NCBI RefSeq assembly: GCF_026236535.1
Contig: NZ_JAHTMW010000004.1
Location: forward strand, 1 to 64,000
DNA from: Streptomyces sp. SKN60
GTDB taxonomy: Bacteria > Actinomycetota > Actinomycetes > Streptomycetales > Streptomycetaceae
Reading direction: 5' to 3'
Length of the DNA: 64,000 nt
The position numbers and the translations under genes are program-made. This document shows positions 57,535 through 64,000 of the stretch, piece after piece (positions within the stretch are counted from its first letter, which is position 1; each line of letters starts with the position of its first letter). The notes beneath the pieces were generated by a model. That model was not told where the DNA came from. It made no database searches and worked only from the letters and a program-made list of their open reading frames with translations.

Positions 57535-59433
57535 TCAGCCCAGCGGCAGCGCGAGCACCGCCGGGGCGTCCTCGGACGCGCCGACGGTGGTCTGGGTCCA
57601 GACCGCGGCGACCTCCTCGGACACGTCCGCGTACAGCGGGTCCTTGCTGTCGATCACCAGCATCAGCCGGTGGCCCTCGGGGATGTCGTACGCGGCGGCC
57701 TGGAGCCGCCAGGAGACCCGCCGCTGCTGTCCCGGCGTCAGATCCCGTACGTTCAGCGGCTCATGGGTGACGATCCGGCCGAGGCCTTCCTCGTCCACGT
57801 CGAGGAGGTGGGCGACGAGGGTCGCCGCGGGGGCCGTGGAGCGTACGGTCAGGCTCAGCTCCGGGATCCCGCGCACCCGGCGGGCGACGCCGGTCTCCAT
57901 CGCGCCCCCGGCCCCGTCCCCGGATGCGGCCCCGACCCCGGTCAGCGGCTCCGTCGTCCAGACCAGCGCGTGGATGCGGTCGATCTTCCGGGTGTCGTAG
58001 ACCTTGGGATTGCCGGCCCACTCCGCCTTCCCGGTCTCCATGATCTTGTCCATGGCGGTGGCCTCGGTGTCGACGCCCGCGATGAAGGACCGCTCCCAGA
58101 CGGGCGGTTCCGCTCCCCCGCCCGGCACGAGACCGCCGTCGGCGCCGCCCGCGCCGCCGGCCGTCAGGGCGAGCAGCTCGGTGCCCGTCGTGACCTCGGA
58201 CCAGTCGGCCCGGTCCTCGCGCCGCGCCGGTTCCACGATCTCGTTCTCGCCGGTCGGCCGTCCGGTCTCGGGGTCGCGCACCGGGACGGTGCGGTAGGTG
58301 AACATGACCTGGTTGCTGACGGCGGCCCAGTCCTCCACACCGTTGCGCTCGCCCCTGAGGTGGTGGTCGAGCCACGCGTACGCCTCGCGCATCGGGATGT
58401 TGACGTCGCCGGGCTCGGCGGGCGGGGCGATCAGCCCGCTGCCCTCGGGCACGGCGTGGTCACCGATCCACATGTTGAGCCGCTTGGGCACGGTCAGCGC
58501 GTCGAAGGTCTCCAGGACCTGGTTGGCCGCGAACAGGCCCTCGTGCCAGGTGTTCGAGATGAAGGTCGGCGTCCCCTTCTCGTTGGTCTCGGCGAGGTAC
58601 GACCAGGGCGCGCGCTCCGTGCCCCACGCGACGACCTCCGCCATGTCCACGCCCGCGTCGAACGTCGCCAGGATCTCCCGGGTCGGCTCGTCGAACTTCT
58701 CCTCGACCCGGCCGCCGGTCAGCCGCAGGAGCGCGGCGACGGCCGCGGTGTGGCGCACCCCGTTGGCGTACAGGCAGGTGGCGAGGTTGCCCCAGGTGCT
58801 GAGGGCGGCCACGGCCTGGACCCGCTCGTCGTGGGCGGCGACCAGCTGGCTGATGCCGGAGCCGTACGACTCGCCCAGGAATCCGATGGCGCTCGGGCCG
58901 AAGTGCTCGACGGCGTGGTCGACGACCGCCGAGCCGTCGGCCCGGTCGTTCGGCCCGGCGACGTCGATGAAGCCGGGCGAGGTGGAGGGCAGGCCCTTGA
59001 GGCCGAGGCCGCGGGGGGTGTAGGCGACGACGTGGTAGCCCTTGGCGGCCAGGGTGAGGTACGCGTACATGAAGAGCGCCCAGCCGAGCGGCTGCCAGCC
59101 GGCGGGCATGACGACCAGCGGGTGCGGGCCGGGGGCGGTCTGCCGGAGGGTGAAGGCGGAGAGCCGGAGGCCGTCGTGGGTCTCGATGCGCGGGAAGCCC
59201 GGCAGGGCGAGGCCGCGCACCCGGGCGACCAGATCGGCGAGGGCGTCGGGGAGGAGCTCCGCCCGGGTCTCGTCCTCCAGGGCGGCGGCCAGGGTCTGCC
59301 CGAGGCGGGCGGCGTCGGGGTCGAGCCGCCCGTCGGCGGCCCACATGCCGCGCGCGGCGACCCGGGCGAGGTCGGCCTCGGTGACGGCCTCGCTGATGAA
59401 CGAGCTGAAGGTGGTCTCGTCGGGCACGTGCAC
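57535..59433 (-). CDS. large alpha/beta hydrolase (CocE/NonD-like)
   Basis: The protein has 632 residues and no signal peptide. The alpha/beta core has VVMPAGWQPLGWALFMYAYL, the nucleophile in GFLGESYGSGISQ (Ser near residue 180), and later acid and His candidates near MWIGDHAVPEGSG. A C-terminal jelly-roll-like domain (about 480-632, for example YDIPEGHRLMLVIDSKDPLY) is that of the CocE/NonD and X-Pro dipeptidyl-peptidase group. Substrate is unknown; esters or acyl-peptides are plausible. I chose the GTG at 59433 because GAGGAACGG lies just upstream; a GTG at 59427 is also possible. The 5' region holds a long hairpin and a short ORF. Confidence 0.83.
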   Translation of the reverse strand: MHVPDETTFSSFISEAVTEADLARVAARGMWAADGRLDPDAARLGQTLAAALEDETRAELLPDALADLVARVRGLALPGFPRIETHDGLRLSAFTLRQTAPGPHPLVVMPAGWQPLGWALFMYAYLTLAAKGYHVVAYTPRGLGLKGLPSTSPGFIDVAGPNDRADGSAVVDHAVEHFGPSAIGFLGESYGSGISQLVAAHDERVQAVAALSTWGNLATCLYANGVRHTAAVAALLRLTGGRVEEKFDEPTREILATFDAGVDMAEVVAWGTERAPWSYLAETNEKGTPTFISNTWHEGLFAANQVLETFDALTVPKRLNMWIGDHAVPEGSGLIAPPAEPGDVNIPMREAYAWLDHHLRGERNGVEDWAAVSNQVMFTYRTVPVRDPETGRPTGENEIVEPARREDRADWSEVTTGTELLALTAGGAGGADGGLVPGGGAEPPVWERSFIAGVDTEATAMDKIMETGKAEWAGNPKVYDTRKIDRIHALVWTTEPLTGVGAASGDGAGGAMETGVARRVRGIPELSLTVRSTAPAATLVAHLLDVDEEGLGRIVTHEPLNVRDLTPGQQRRVSWRLQAAAYDIPEGHRLMLVIDSKDPLYADVSEEVAAVWTQTTVGASEDAPAVLALPLG

Positions 59434-59460
59434 CCGTTCCTCTCGTCTGGTCCGGCGATA

Positions 59461-59526
59461 CGTGCGCCGGCGGCCCGCGGCGGAGACATGGGAGGTGCCC
59501 GTGTGACGACGGGCCGCCGGCGCACG
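59461..59526 (-). other. 17-bp perfect hairpin in the hydrolase 5' leader
   Basis: The outer arms 59461-59477 and 59510-59526 pair perfectly over 17 bp around a 32-base loop. It lies 28 bases before the hydrolase start codon, on the ribosome-site side of a short ORF that ends two bases earlier. No U-tract follows. It could be a transcription attenuator, a translation-control stem or a terminator of the upstream phosphatase transcript, which ends at 59653 on the same strand. Confidence 0.6.
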
Positions 59527-59527
59527 G

Positions 59528-59590
59528 TCAGCAAGCCTGGCCCATTGCGGACAGATCCACCAGAGAGCGCATGAAGGGCGCGTGAGACAC
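59528..59590 (-). other. 20-codon ORF just upstream of the hairpin, possible leader peptide
   Basis: GTG at 59590 encodes VSHAPFMRSLVDLSAMGQAC and stops two bases before the hairpin. The MRSLVDLSAM-GQAC ending is faintly like the RHVDLCR leader pattern and has one terminal Cys. No strong ribosome site is visible. A leader-plus-hairpin arrangement fits attenuation, but the frame may be accidental. Confidence 0.3.
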
Positions 59591-59652
59591 CCAACCGGGG
59601 CAGGAGCGACACCGGCTGCCCGGTTTCGCACGTTTGAAATGCCCCGGGCCCG

Positions 59653-60798
59653 TTACGGCAGGGCTTCGGGTGCGGTGGGCGCGGACACGGCGGCCGGTTC
59701 CGGCGGGCGTACGAGGAGCAGCGCGGCCACGTCGTCGTCGAGGCCGGCCACGCCGTAGTCGGTGAGGTCCTGGTGGAGCAGCGACAGGACCTGGTCGGCG
59801 GGCTCGTCGGTCCAGCCGCCGAGACGGGCGCGCAGCGGATAGAACTCGCCCGCCCGGTCGCGGGTCTCGCTCACCCCGTCGGTGAACAGCAGCAGCCGGT
59901 CGCCGGGCCCGAAGGGGACCTCCTCGACGACATGCCGCGAGGCGTACAGACCGGCGAGGTTGAGGGGCAGCGACGGGTCGGTGAAGGCCACCGGACGGAC
60001 CCGCCCGGCGTGCTGGAGCAGCGGGGCGGGGTGGCCGCAGCTGACAAGCCGGACGACGTCGCTGTCGTCGGGGAGTTCGAGGAGCAGGACGGTGGCGAAG
60101 CGTTCGGCGGCGTCGGAGTCGGGATCCCAGGCGCCGTACTGCTGCAGGCCCGTTTCGAGGCGGTCGGCGAGGGCGGCCAGGTCGGGCGCGTCGGTGACGG
60201 AGGCGCGGTAGGAGCCGAGCAGCACGGAGGCGGTCTCGACGGCGCCGAGGCCCTTGCCCTGGACGTCGCCGAGCATGACGCGGACGCCGCCGGGGACCCG
60301 TACGGCCTCGTAGAAGTCGCCGCCGATACGGGCCTTGGCGGCGGCCGAGACGTAGAGGAGGTGGAGTTCGACCCGGCCGAGGCGCGGGGGCAGCGGGCGC
60401 AGCAGCACCCGCTGGACCACTTCGGCGACGGCGGTCACCTCGCTCAGGTCGCGCTCGTAGCGGGTGCGGACCTGGCTCACCCAGACGGACGCGGCGATGA
60501 CGGCGGCCAGGACGAGCTCGGCGGAGACGGTGTCGGTGGCCGGATCGCCCTGGACCACGGCCAGGACGAGCCGGAGCACCATGGCGAGGATTCCGACGAC
60601 GAGGGTGCCGCGTACGTTCCACGTGATGGCGGCCAGCGCCGGACCGATCACGAGCAGGCGGTCGAAGTGCTGCGTCTCGGCGGTGATCAGGTCGGCGACG
60701 ACGACCAGGACGAGGGCCAGGAAGGGCAGCGCGAGACCGAGGTTGAACTGGGTGCGCGTCCCCGTCGTGCCGGGAAGGCGGTGACCACCGGAGGGCAT
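59653..60798 (-). CDS. membrane-bound SpoIIE-type PP2C phosphatase
   Basis: The protein has 381 residues. Four N-terminal membrane helices fill about 20-130 (FNLGLALPFLALVLVVVADLI, LLVIGPALAAITW, GTLVVGILAMVLRLVLAVV, AELVLAAVIAASVWV). A short linker leads to the SpoIIE phosphatase domain with IGGDFYEAVRV, MLGDVQGKGLGAVE, SCGHPAPLLQ and DDDVAALLLVRP. It starts one base after the stop of the MFS gene (TGAGATG), so it is translated coupled to it. It may signal membrane or export status to anti-sigma components. Confidence 0.87.
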   Translation of the reverse strand: MPSGGHRLPGTTGTRTQFNLGLALPFLALVLVVVADLITAETQHFDRLLVIGPALAAITWNVRGTLVVGILAMVLRLVLAVVQGDPATDTVSAELVLAAVIAASVWVSQVRTRYERDLSEVTAVAEVVQRVLLRPLPPRLGRVELHLLYVSAAAKARIGGDFYEAVRVPGGVRVMLGDVQGKGLGAVETASVLLGSYRASVTDAPDLAALADRLETGLQQYGAWDPDSDAAERFATVLLLELPDDSDVVRLVSCGHPAPLLQHAGRVRPVAFTDPSLPLNLAGLYASRHVVEEVPFGPGDRLLLFTDGVSETRDRAGEFYPLRARLGGWTDEPADQVLSLLHQDLTDYGVAGLDDDVAALLLVRPPEPAAVSAPTAPEALP

Positions 60799-60799
60799 C

Positions 60800-62284
60800 T
60801 CATGATCGTACGTTCGGGGCGGCGGCGGAGCCCGTTGTGGCGGCCCCGCTGGCGTGTCCGGCGGGCTCGCCGGCGTCTCCGGCGGGCTCACCCGCGGCCC
60901 GGGCGGCTCCCGGCAGGGCGAGGGCGGCGGGGACGGCGAGCGCGGCGGCCGCGGCCAGCGCGGGCAGGGCGGTGCCCGACGGCAGGAGCACGCTCGCGAG
61001 GGCGACACCGAGGACGGGGCCGGTGTTCATCGCGGTCTGCTGGAGCCCGCCGGCCACCCCGGCGTGTGCCTCGGCGGCCCGGTGCACGACCACGGAGGTG
61101 GCCGTCACCATCACGGCCCCGAATCCGGCGCCGATCAGGGCCGCGCAGCCGCCGGTGGCGAGCGCGGAGCCGGTGACCTCGGGCCGGGCGAGCAGCAGCA
61201 CCCCGGCGGCGAGGAGCCCGGCCCCGGTGGTGGCGGTGCGCCGCGCCCCGTACCGCTTGGCGAGGACGGCGCTGACCGGCGCGCCGACGATCATCAGGAG
61301 GGCGAGCGGCACCATCCGCAGGGCGGTCGGCAGCGGTCCGAGGCCGAGGGTGTCCTGGAAGAGGTACGTGGCGGTGAACAGCGTCCCGGAGAGCGCGGCC
61401 GACACCGCGAGCAGCGCCCCGAGCCCGGCGGCGACCGGTCCCCGCCGCAGCATCCCGGGCGGCACCAGCGGCTCCGGCACGCGCCGCTCGTGGCGGACGA
61501 AGGCGATGCCGGCCGTGGCGGCGACGGCGAGCGCGGGCAGGGCGCCGGCGGCGGGCCCGTGGACGAGCCCCTGGACGAGGGCGGCGAGCGCGAGGCCGAG
61601 CAGGGCGGCGCCGGGCAGGTCGAGGGCGCGGAGGGCGGCGAGGACGGGACGGGACGGGCCCACCGGGGCCGCCGGGGGCGGGGTGCCGCGCTTGAGGCGC
61701 GCCTCCTGGCTTCGCCGGCCCGGCGCGGCCTCCTCGTACGGCACCGCGAGGCAGAGCAGGGCGATGGCGAGGGTCGGCGGAACGCCGAGCAGGAACACCG
61801 CGCGCCAGCCGTACGCGTCGACCAGCGCACCGCCGATCAGCGGGCCGGCCGCCGCGGCGAGTCCGATGACGCTGGTGCGCACGGCGACCGGCATGCCGAG
61901 CCGGTCGGGCGGATAGACGGCACGCAGCATGCCGAGGGTGGCGGGCTGCAGCAGCGCGCCCGCCACGCCCTGGAGGACGCGCAGGGCGACGACCCAGCCG
62001 ATGCCGGGCGCGGCGGCGATGCCGGCGGAGGCGCCGGCGAAGCCGAGACAGCCGATGACGAAGAGCCGGCGGTGCCCGTAGCGGTCGCCGAGCCGCCCGG
62101 CGAAGACCAGCAGGCTCGCCACGGCGACCAGATAACCGGTGCTGGTCCACTGCACCTGGCCGGTGTCCGCGCCGAGGTCGCGCTGCAGCACGGGCTGGGC
62201 GATCGTCAGGACCGTCCCGTCGAGGGCGACGACGCCGGCGCCTATGACGCTGCAGGCGAGGGCGACGGGCCGGCGCGGGCTCAT
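60800..62284 (-). CDS. EmrB/QacA-type MFS transporter (drug:H+ antiporter)
   Basis: The protein has 494 residues and about 14 membrane helices. MFS signatures are seen: motif A as GRLGDRYGHRRLFVIG, the antiporter-type ALDGTVLTIAQPVLQRDLG at helix 1, and LQGVAGALLQPATLGMLRAVYPP after helix 4, with a second motif-A-like AKRYGARRTATTGAG. This is the DHA2 family, which exports drugs or quaternary compounds. It overlaps the TetR gene (ATGA) and is followed one base later by the phosphatase gene, so TetR-MFS-phosphatase form one operon. Confidence 0.9.
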   Translation of the reverse strand: MSPRRPVALACSVIGAGVVALDGTVLTIAQPVLQRDLGADTGQVQWTSTGYLVAVASLLVFAGRLGDRYGHRRLFVIGCLGFAGASAGIAAAPGIGWVVALRVLQGVAGALLQPATLGMLRAVYPPDRLGMPVAVRTSVIGLAAAAGPLIGGALVDAYGWRAVFLLGVPPTLAIALLCLAVPYEEAAPGRRSQEARLKRGTPPPAAPVGPSRPVLAALRALDLPGAALLGLALAALVQGLVHGPAAGALPALAVAATAGIAFVRHERRVPEPLVPPGMLRRGPVAAGLGALLAVSAALSGTLFTATYLFQDTLGLGPLPTALRMVPLALLMIVGAPVSAVLAKRYGARRTATTGAGLLAAGVLLLARPEVTGSALATGGCAALIGAGFGAVMVTATSVVVHRAAEAHAGVAGGLQQTAMNTGPVLGVALASVLLPSGTALPALAAAAALAVPAALALPGAARAAGEPAGDAGEPAGHASGAATTGSAAAPNVRS

Positions 62285-63162
62285 CGGGCACCCCCGGCCG
62301 GGGCGGCGGACGCGGACGGTCCGGACGGTCCGGACGGTCCGGACGGTCCGGACGGTCCAGACGGTCCGGTGGATCCGGCGGATCCAGCCGGGCCGGCGGC
62401 TGCGGCCGATCCGGCAGGTCCGCACAGTCCGGCGGACGCGGCTGGTCCGGCGGACACGGTCGATCCGGCCGATCCAGACGGTCCCGACGGTCCGGCAGGT
62501 CCAGACGATCCAGACGGTCCGGCAGACGCGGCCGATCCAGCCGCCCCGGCCGCCCGCCCGAGGTGGGCGTCCAGCGCGGCGGCGAGCAGCGGTGCCGGGT
62601 CCTCCGCGCCGGTGGCGAGGCGCAGGCTGCCCCAGCGCCACAGCTGGGCGATGCCGTGCAGGTTGGCCCACAGGGCGCCGGTGGCGGCGACCGGGTCGGC
62701 GGTGTCCGGGCGGGTGGCGGCGACCAGGTCGGTGAGGTGGGCGAAGAGCGGGAGGCTGAGGTCGCGCAGGCCGAGCCGGCCGCTCTCCAGGAGGTCGTGC
62801 CGGAACATCAGCTCGTACATCCCGCCCCGCTCCCGGACGAAGTCCAGGTAGCAGCGGGCGAGCGCCTCGATGCGGGCGCGCGGCGCGCCCGCCGGGTCGT
62901 CCGCCGCCGTCACACGCGCGCCCAGTTCGGCGAAGCCCTCGCGGGCGATGGCGGAGAGCAGGTCGAGGTGGGTGGGGAAGTGACGGCGGGGCGCGCCGTG
63001 GGAGACCCCGGCGCGGCGGGCGATCTCCCGGAGGGTGAGCGCCTGGACGCCCTCGGCGTCGACAAGCGCGACGCCGGTGCGGACGAGTCGGTCGCGCAGG
63101 GTCTCCTCGGGGGCGGCGTCGGATGCGCCTTCCGGGCGGTGGTGTGGTGCGTCTGCGGGCAT
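62281..63162 (-). CDS. TetR family regulator with collagen-like C-terminal tail
   Basis: The protein has 293 residues. The TetR helix-turn-helix is at about 22-70 (TLREIARRAGVSHGAPRRHF), and the ligand domain runs to about residue 205. The last 85 residues are low-complexity Gly-X-Y-like sequence rich in GPSGPSG and GPAGSAG, which is not part of TetR proteins and is encoded by a 9-bp DNA repeat. It overlaps the MFS gene, so it probably controls that exporter. A perfect TetR-type palindrome lies 23 bases upstream, and TAGACA six bases before the ATG could give a leaderless mRNA. Confidence 0.87.
   Translation of the reverse strand: MPADAPHHRPEGASDAAPEETLRDRLVRTGVALVDAEGVQALTLREIARRAGVSHGAPRRHFPTHLDLLSAIAREGFAELGARVTAADDPAGAPRARIEALARCYLDFVRERGGMYELMFRHDLLESGRLGLRDLSLPLFAHLTDLVAATRPDTADPVAATGALWANLHGIAQLWRWGSLRLATGAEDPAPLLAAALDAHLGRAAGAAGSAASAGPSGSSGPAGPSGPSGSAGSTVSAGPAASAGLCGPAGSAAAAGPAGSAGSTGPSGPSGPSGPSGPSGPSASAAPAGGAR
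62313..62366. repeat. 9-bp tandem repeat in the TetR tail
   Basis: CGGACGGTC occurs six times head to tail (the last copy has one mismatch). On the coding strand it encodes repeating Gly-Pro-Ser. Further diverged copies continue to about 62530. Unit length is a multiple of three, so copy changes keep the frame. Confidence 0.85.
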
Positions 63163-63184
63163 GGGGTCTGTCTATCCGATCTTC

Positions 63185-63199
63185 GTAGACACTGTCTAC
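63185..63199. promoter_or_regulatory. TetR operator
   Basis: GTAGACA and TGTCTAC flank a single C, a perfect 15-bp palindrome typical of TetR-family sites, 23 bases upstream of the tetR start and over the -35 region of its likely promoter. Confidence 0.7.
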
Positions 63200-63269
63200 T
63201 TCCCTGCGGGCAGCCTGGTCGACAGCGTCCACGAAGCCGAAACACGAGGTCGGATACACTGGTGGGCAG

Positions 63270-63369
63270 CGAAGGGGAGTAGCCCTGCGAACCGGTCGTC
63301 GACACACTGGAGCCCCCGGGTTCCCGGTGACCGGGTCCGCGTGAACAGCGCGGACGGGCGAGACCTTCG
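63270..63369 (+). promoter_or_regulatory. yybP-ykoY (manganese) riboswitch
   Basis: The conserved loop segments are present in order: CGAAGGGGAGTAGCC at 63270-63284 and GGGCGAGACCTTCGG at 63356-63370. P1 forms from CGAAGG (63270-63275) and CCTTCG (63364-63369). Between them are the G/C stems of P2-P4. These are the two metal-binding loops (GGGGAGUAG and CGAGACC) of the Mn2+-sensing yybP-ykoY class. A TACACT -10 (63255-63260) sits just before the aptamer, and the remaining about 130 bases to the start codon would be the expression platform. The downstream gene is a TMEM165/GDT1-type transporter, a known partner of this riboswitch. Confidence 0.85.
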
Positions 63370-63498
63370 GCCAGGCAGTACGCCGCGTCCGCATTCCGTG
63401 GGCGTGGTTCGTCATGCCGGGCCGAGTGGTCCTCCCGTCGCCCGCCGAGGCGCCGTGTCGGTCCCGGGCCCGGTCCCGAGCAGAGAGCCTCTCCGGTT

Positions 63499-64000
63499 AT
63501 GCATCTCGACCCCTTGGCGATCGTCACCGCCTTCGGGCTGATCTTCCTCGCCGAGCTCCCCGACAAGACGATGTTCGCGTCCCTCGCGATGGGCACGCGG
63601 ATGCGTCCGCTGTACGTCTGGTTCGGCACCTCGTCCGCGTTCATCGTGCACGTGGCCATCGCCGTCGGCGCCGGCAGCCTCATCGGGCTGCTGCCCGGCT
63701 GGACCGTCAAGCTGGTCTCGGCCCTCCTGTTCGGCTTCGGCGCCTTCATGCTGCTGCGCGGCGGCGGGGACGACGACAACGAGGACGAGGCGGGCGGCAG
63801 GACGGTCACCGGCTTCTGGCCGGTCTACTCGACCGCCTTCATGGCCGTGTTCATCAGCGAGTGGGGCGACCTGACCCAGATCACCACCGCCAACCTCGCC
63901 GCCACCAACGGCACCTGGTCCACCGCGATCGGCTCCGCCGCCGCCCTGATGACCGTCTCGGCGCTCGCCCTGATCGCCGGCCGGTTCATCGCCAAGCGGG
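63499..64000 (+). CDS. TMEM165/GDT1 (UPF0016) family metal transporter, partial
   Basis: The first 167 residues are in the window and the gene runs off the end. The protein has paired E-x-G/P-D-(K/R)-(T/S) motifs: FLAELPDKTMFASLAM in the first half and FISEWGDLTQITTANLAA in the second, both in membrane helices, separated by an acidic loop (GGDDDNEDEAGG). The second motif has L in place of the basic residue of the family consensus. Bacterial relatives export Mn2+. The manganese riboswitch directly upstream strongly supports that role. The ribosome site (AGAGAG) is weak and lies in a small hairpin. Confidence 0.9.
   Translation, partial: MHLDPLAIVTAFGLIFLAELPDKTMFASLAMGTRMRPLYVWFGTSSAFIVHVAIAVGAGSLIGLLPGWTVKLVSALLFGFGAFMLLRGGGDDDNEDEAGGRTVTGFWPVYSTAFMAVFISEWGDLTQITTANLAATNGTWSTAIGSAAALMTVSALALIAGRFIAKR

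Noticed and set aside
60805..60810. TACGAT as a leaderless promoter for the phosphatase at 60798
   Set aside because: It has the right -10 pattern and spacing, but it lies in the last codons of the MFS gene and the one-base gap TGAGATG makes translational coupling a sufficient explanation. It was not listed as a separate feature.

Overview
The window looks like a chromosomal stretch from a Streptomyces-type actinomycete. Every recognisable gene has the very G/C-rich third positions and frequent GTG starts of that group. Many genes are translationally coupled by ATGA or GTGA overlaps. The gene set is also typical: Tat-exported phospholipase C and cholesterol oxidase, sedolisin, three SpoIIE-type PP2C phosphatases, a PknB-type kinase, an actinobacterial cysteine leader peptide and a zinc-independent ribosomal protein L31. 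I see no tRNA or rRNA gene, insertion sequence, phage module, CRISPR array or large biosynthetic cluster.

Layout. 1-9.4 kb: the end of a BON-domain gene, a CBS-BON protein, a two-gene NAD-linked formate dehydrogenase on the minus strand preceded by a 5'-truncated SHOCT gene, a DevR/OsdR-like inverted repeat, and a MacB-type ABC exporter pair. This resembles the hypoxia/dormancy islands of Streptomyces. 9.5-13.6 kb: a pirin divergent from an AhpD-like protein, a DUF1275 membrane protein and a Ser/Thr kinase. 13.6-17.3 kb (minus): an RNA-repair pair (T4-like RNA ligase plus polynucleotide kinase-phosphatase) followed by a radical SAM enzyme with an unusual cysteine spacing. 17.6-29.7 kb: a small conserved-looking ORF, a long hairpin, a cytosine-deaminase-like amidohydrolase, a prolyl oligopeptidase, phospholipase C, an FMN reductase, type II NADH dehydrogenase, an IclR regulator, an L,D-transpeptidase-like lipoprotein and a GNAT acetyltransferase.

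29.7-45.7 kb: a large uncharacterised protein behind a possible 11-residue leader, a DapB-like/carboxymuconolactone-decarboxylase-like pair, cholesterol oxidase with a KstR-like operator, a sedolisin with three C-terminal repeats, hydrolases, a GAF/PAS-SpoIIE phosphatase, L31 type B, cyclophilin, an AMIN-like secreted protein and a Nudix hydrolase. 45.9-54.6 kb: an ABC-2 exporter pair, a BrkB-family membrane protein, an HxlR regulator divergent from a thioesterase with well-defined operators and promoters, a second SpoIIE phosphatase, a MoxR/VWA pair and a nucleosidase.

54.6-64 kb: a cysteine-rich leader peptide ahead of two flavin monooxygenases (probable sulfur scavenging), a large alpha/beta hydrolase behind a 17-bp hairpin, and a TetR-MFS-phosphatase operon whose TetR carries a collagen-like tail. 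The window ends with a yybP-ykoY (manganese) riboswitch ahead of a TMEM165/GDT1-family transporter that runs off the edge.

The most interesting items are the RNA-repair cassette with its neighbouring radical SAM gene, the manganese riboswitch, the KstR-like site on the choA promoter, two very long hairpins (near 17.9 and 59.5 kb), and the truncated genes flanking the formate dehydrogenase operon. All functional calls were made by reading motifs; no database search was possible.
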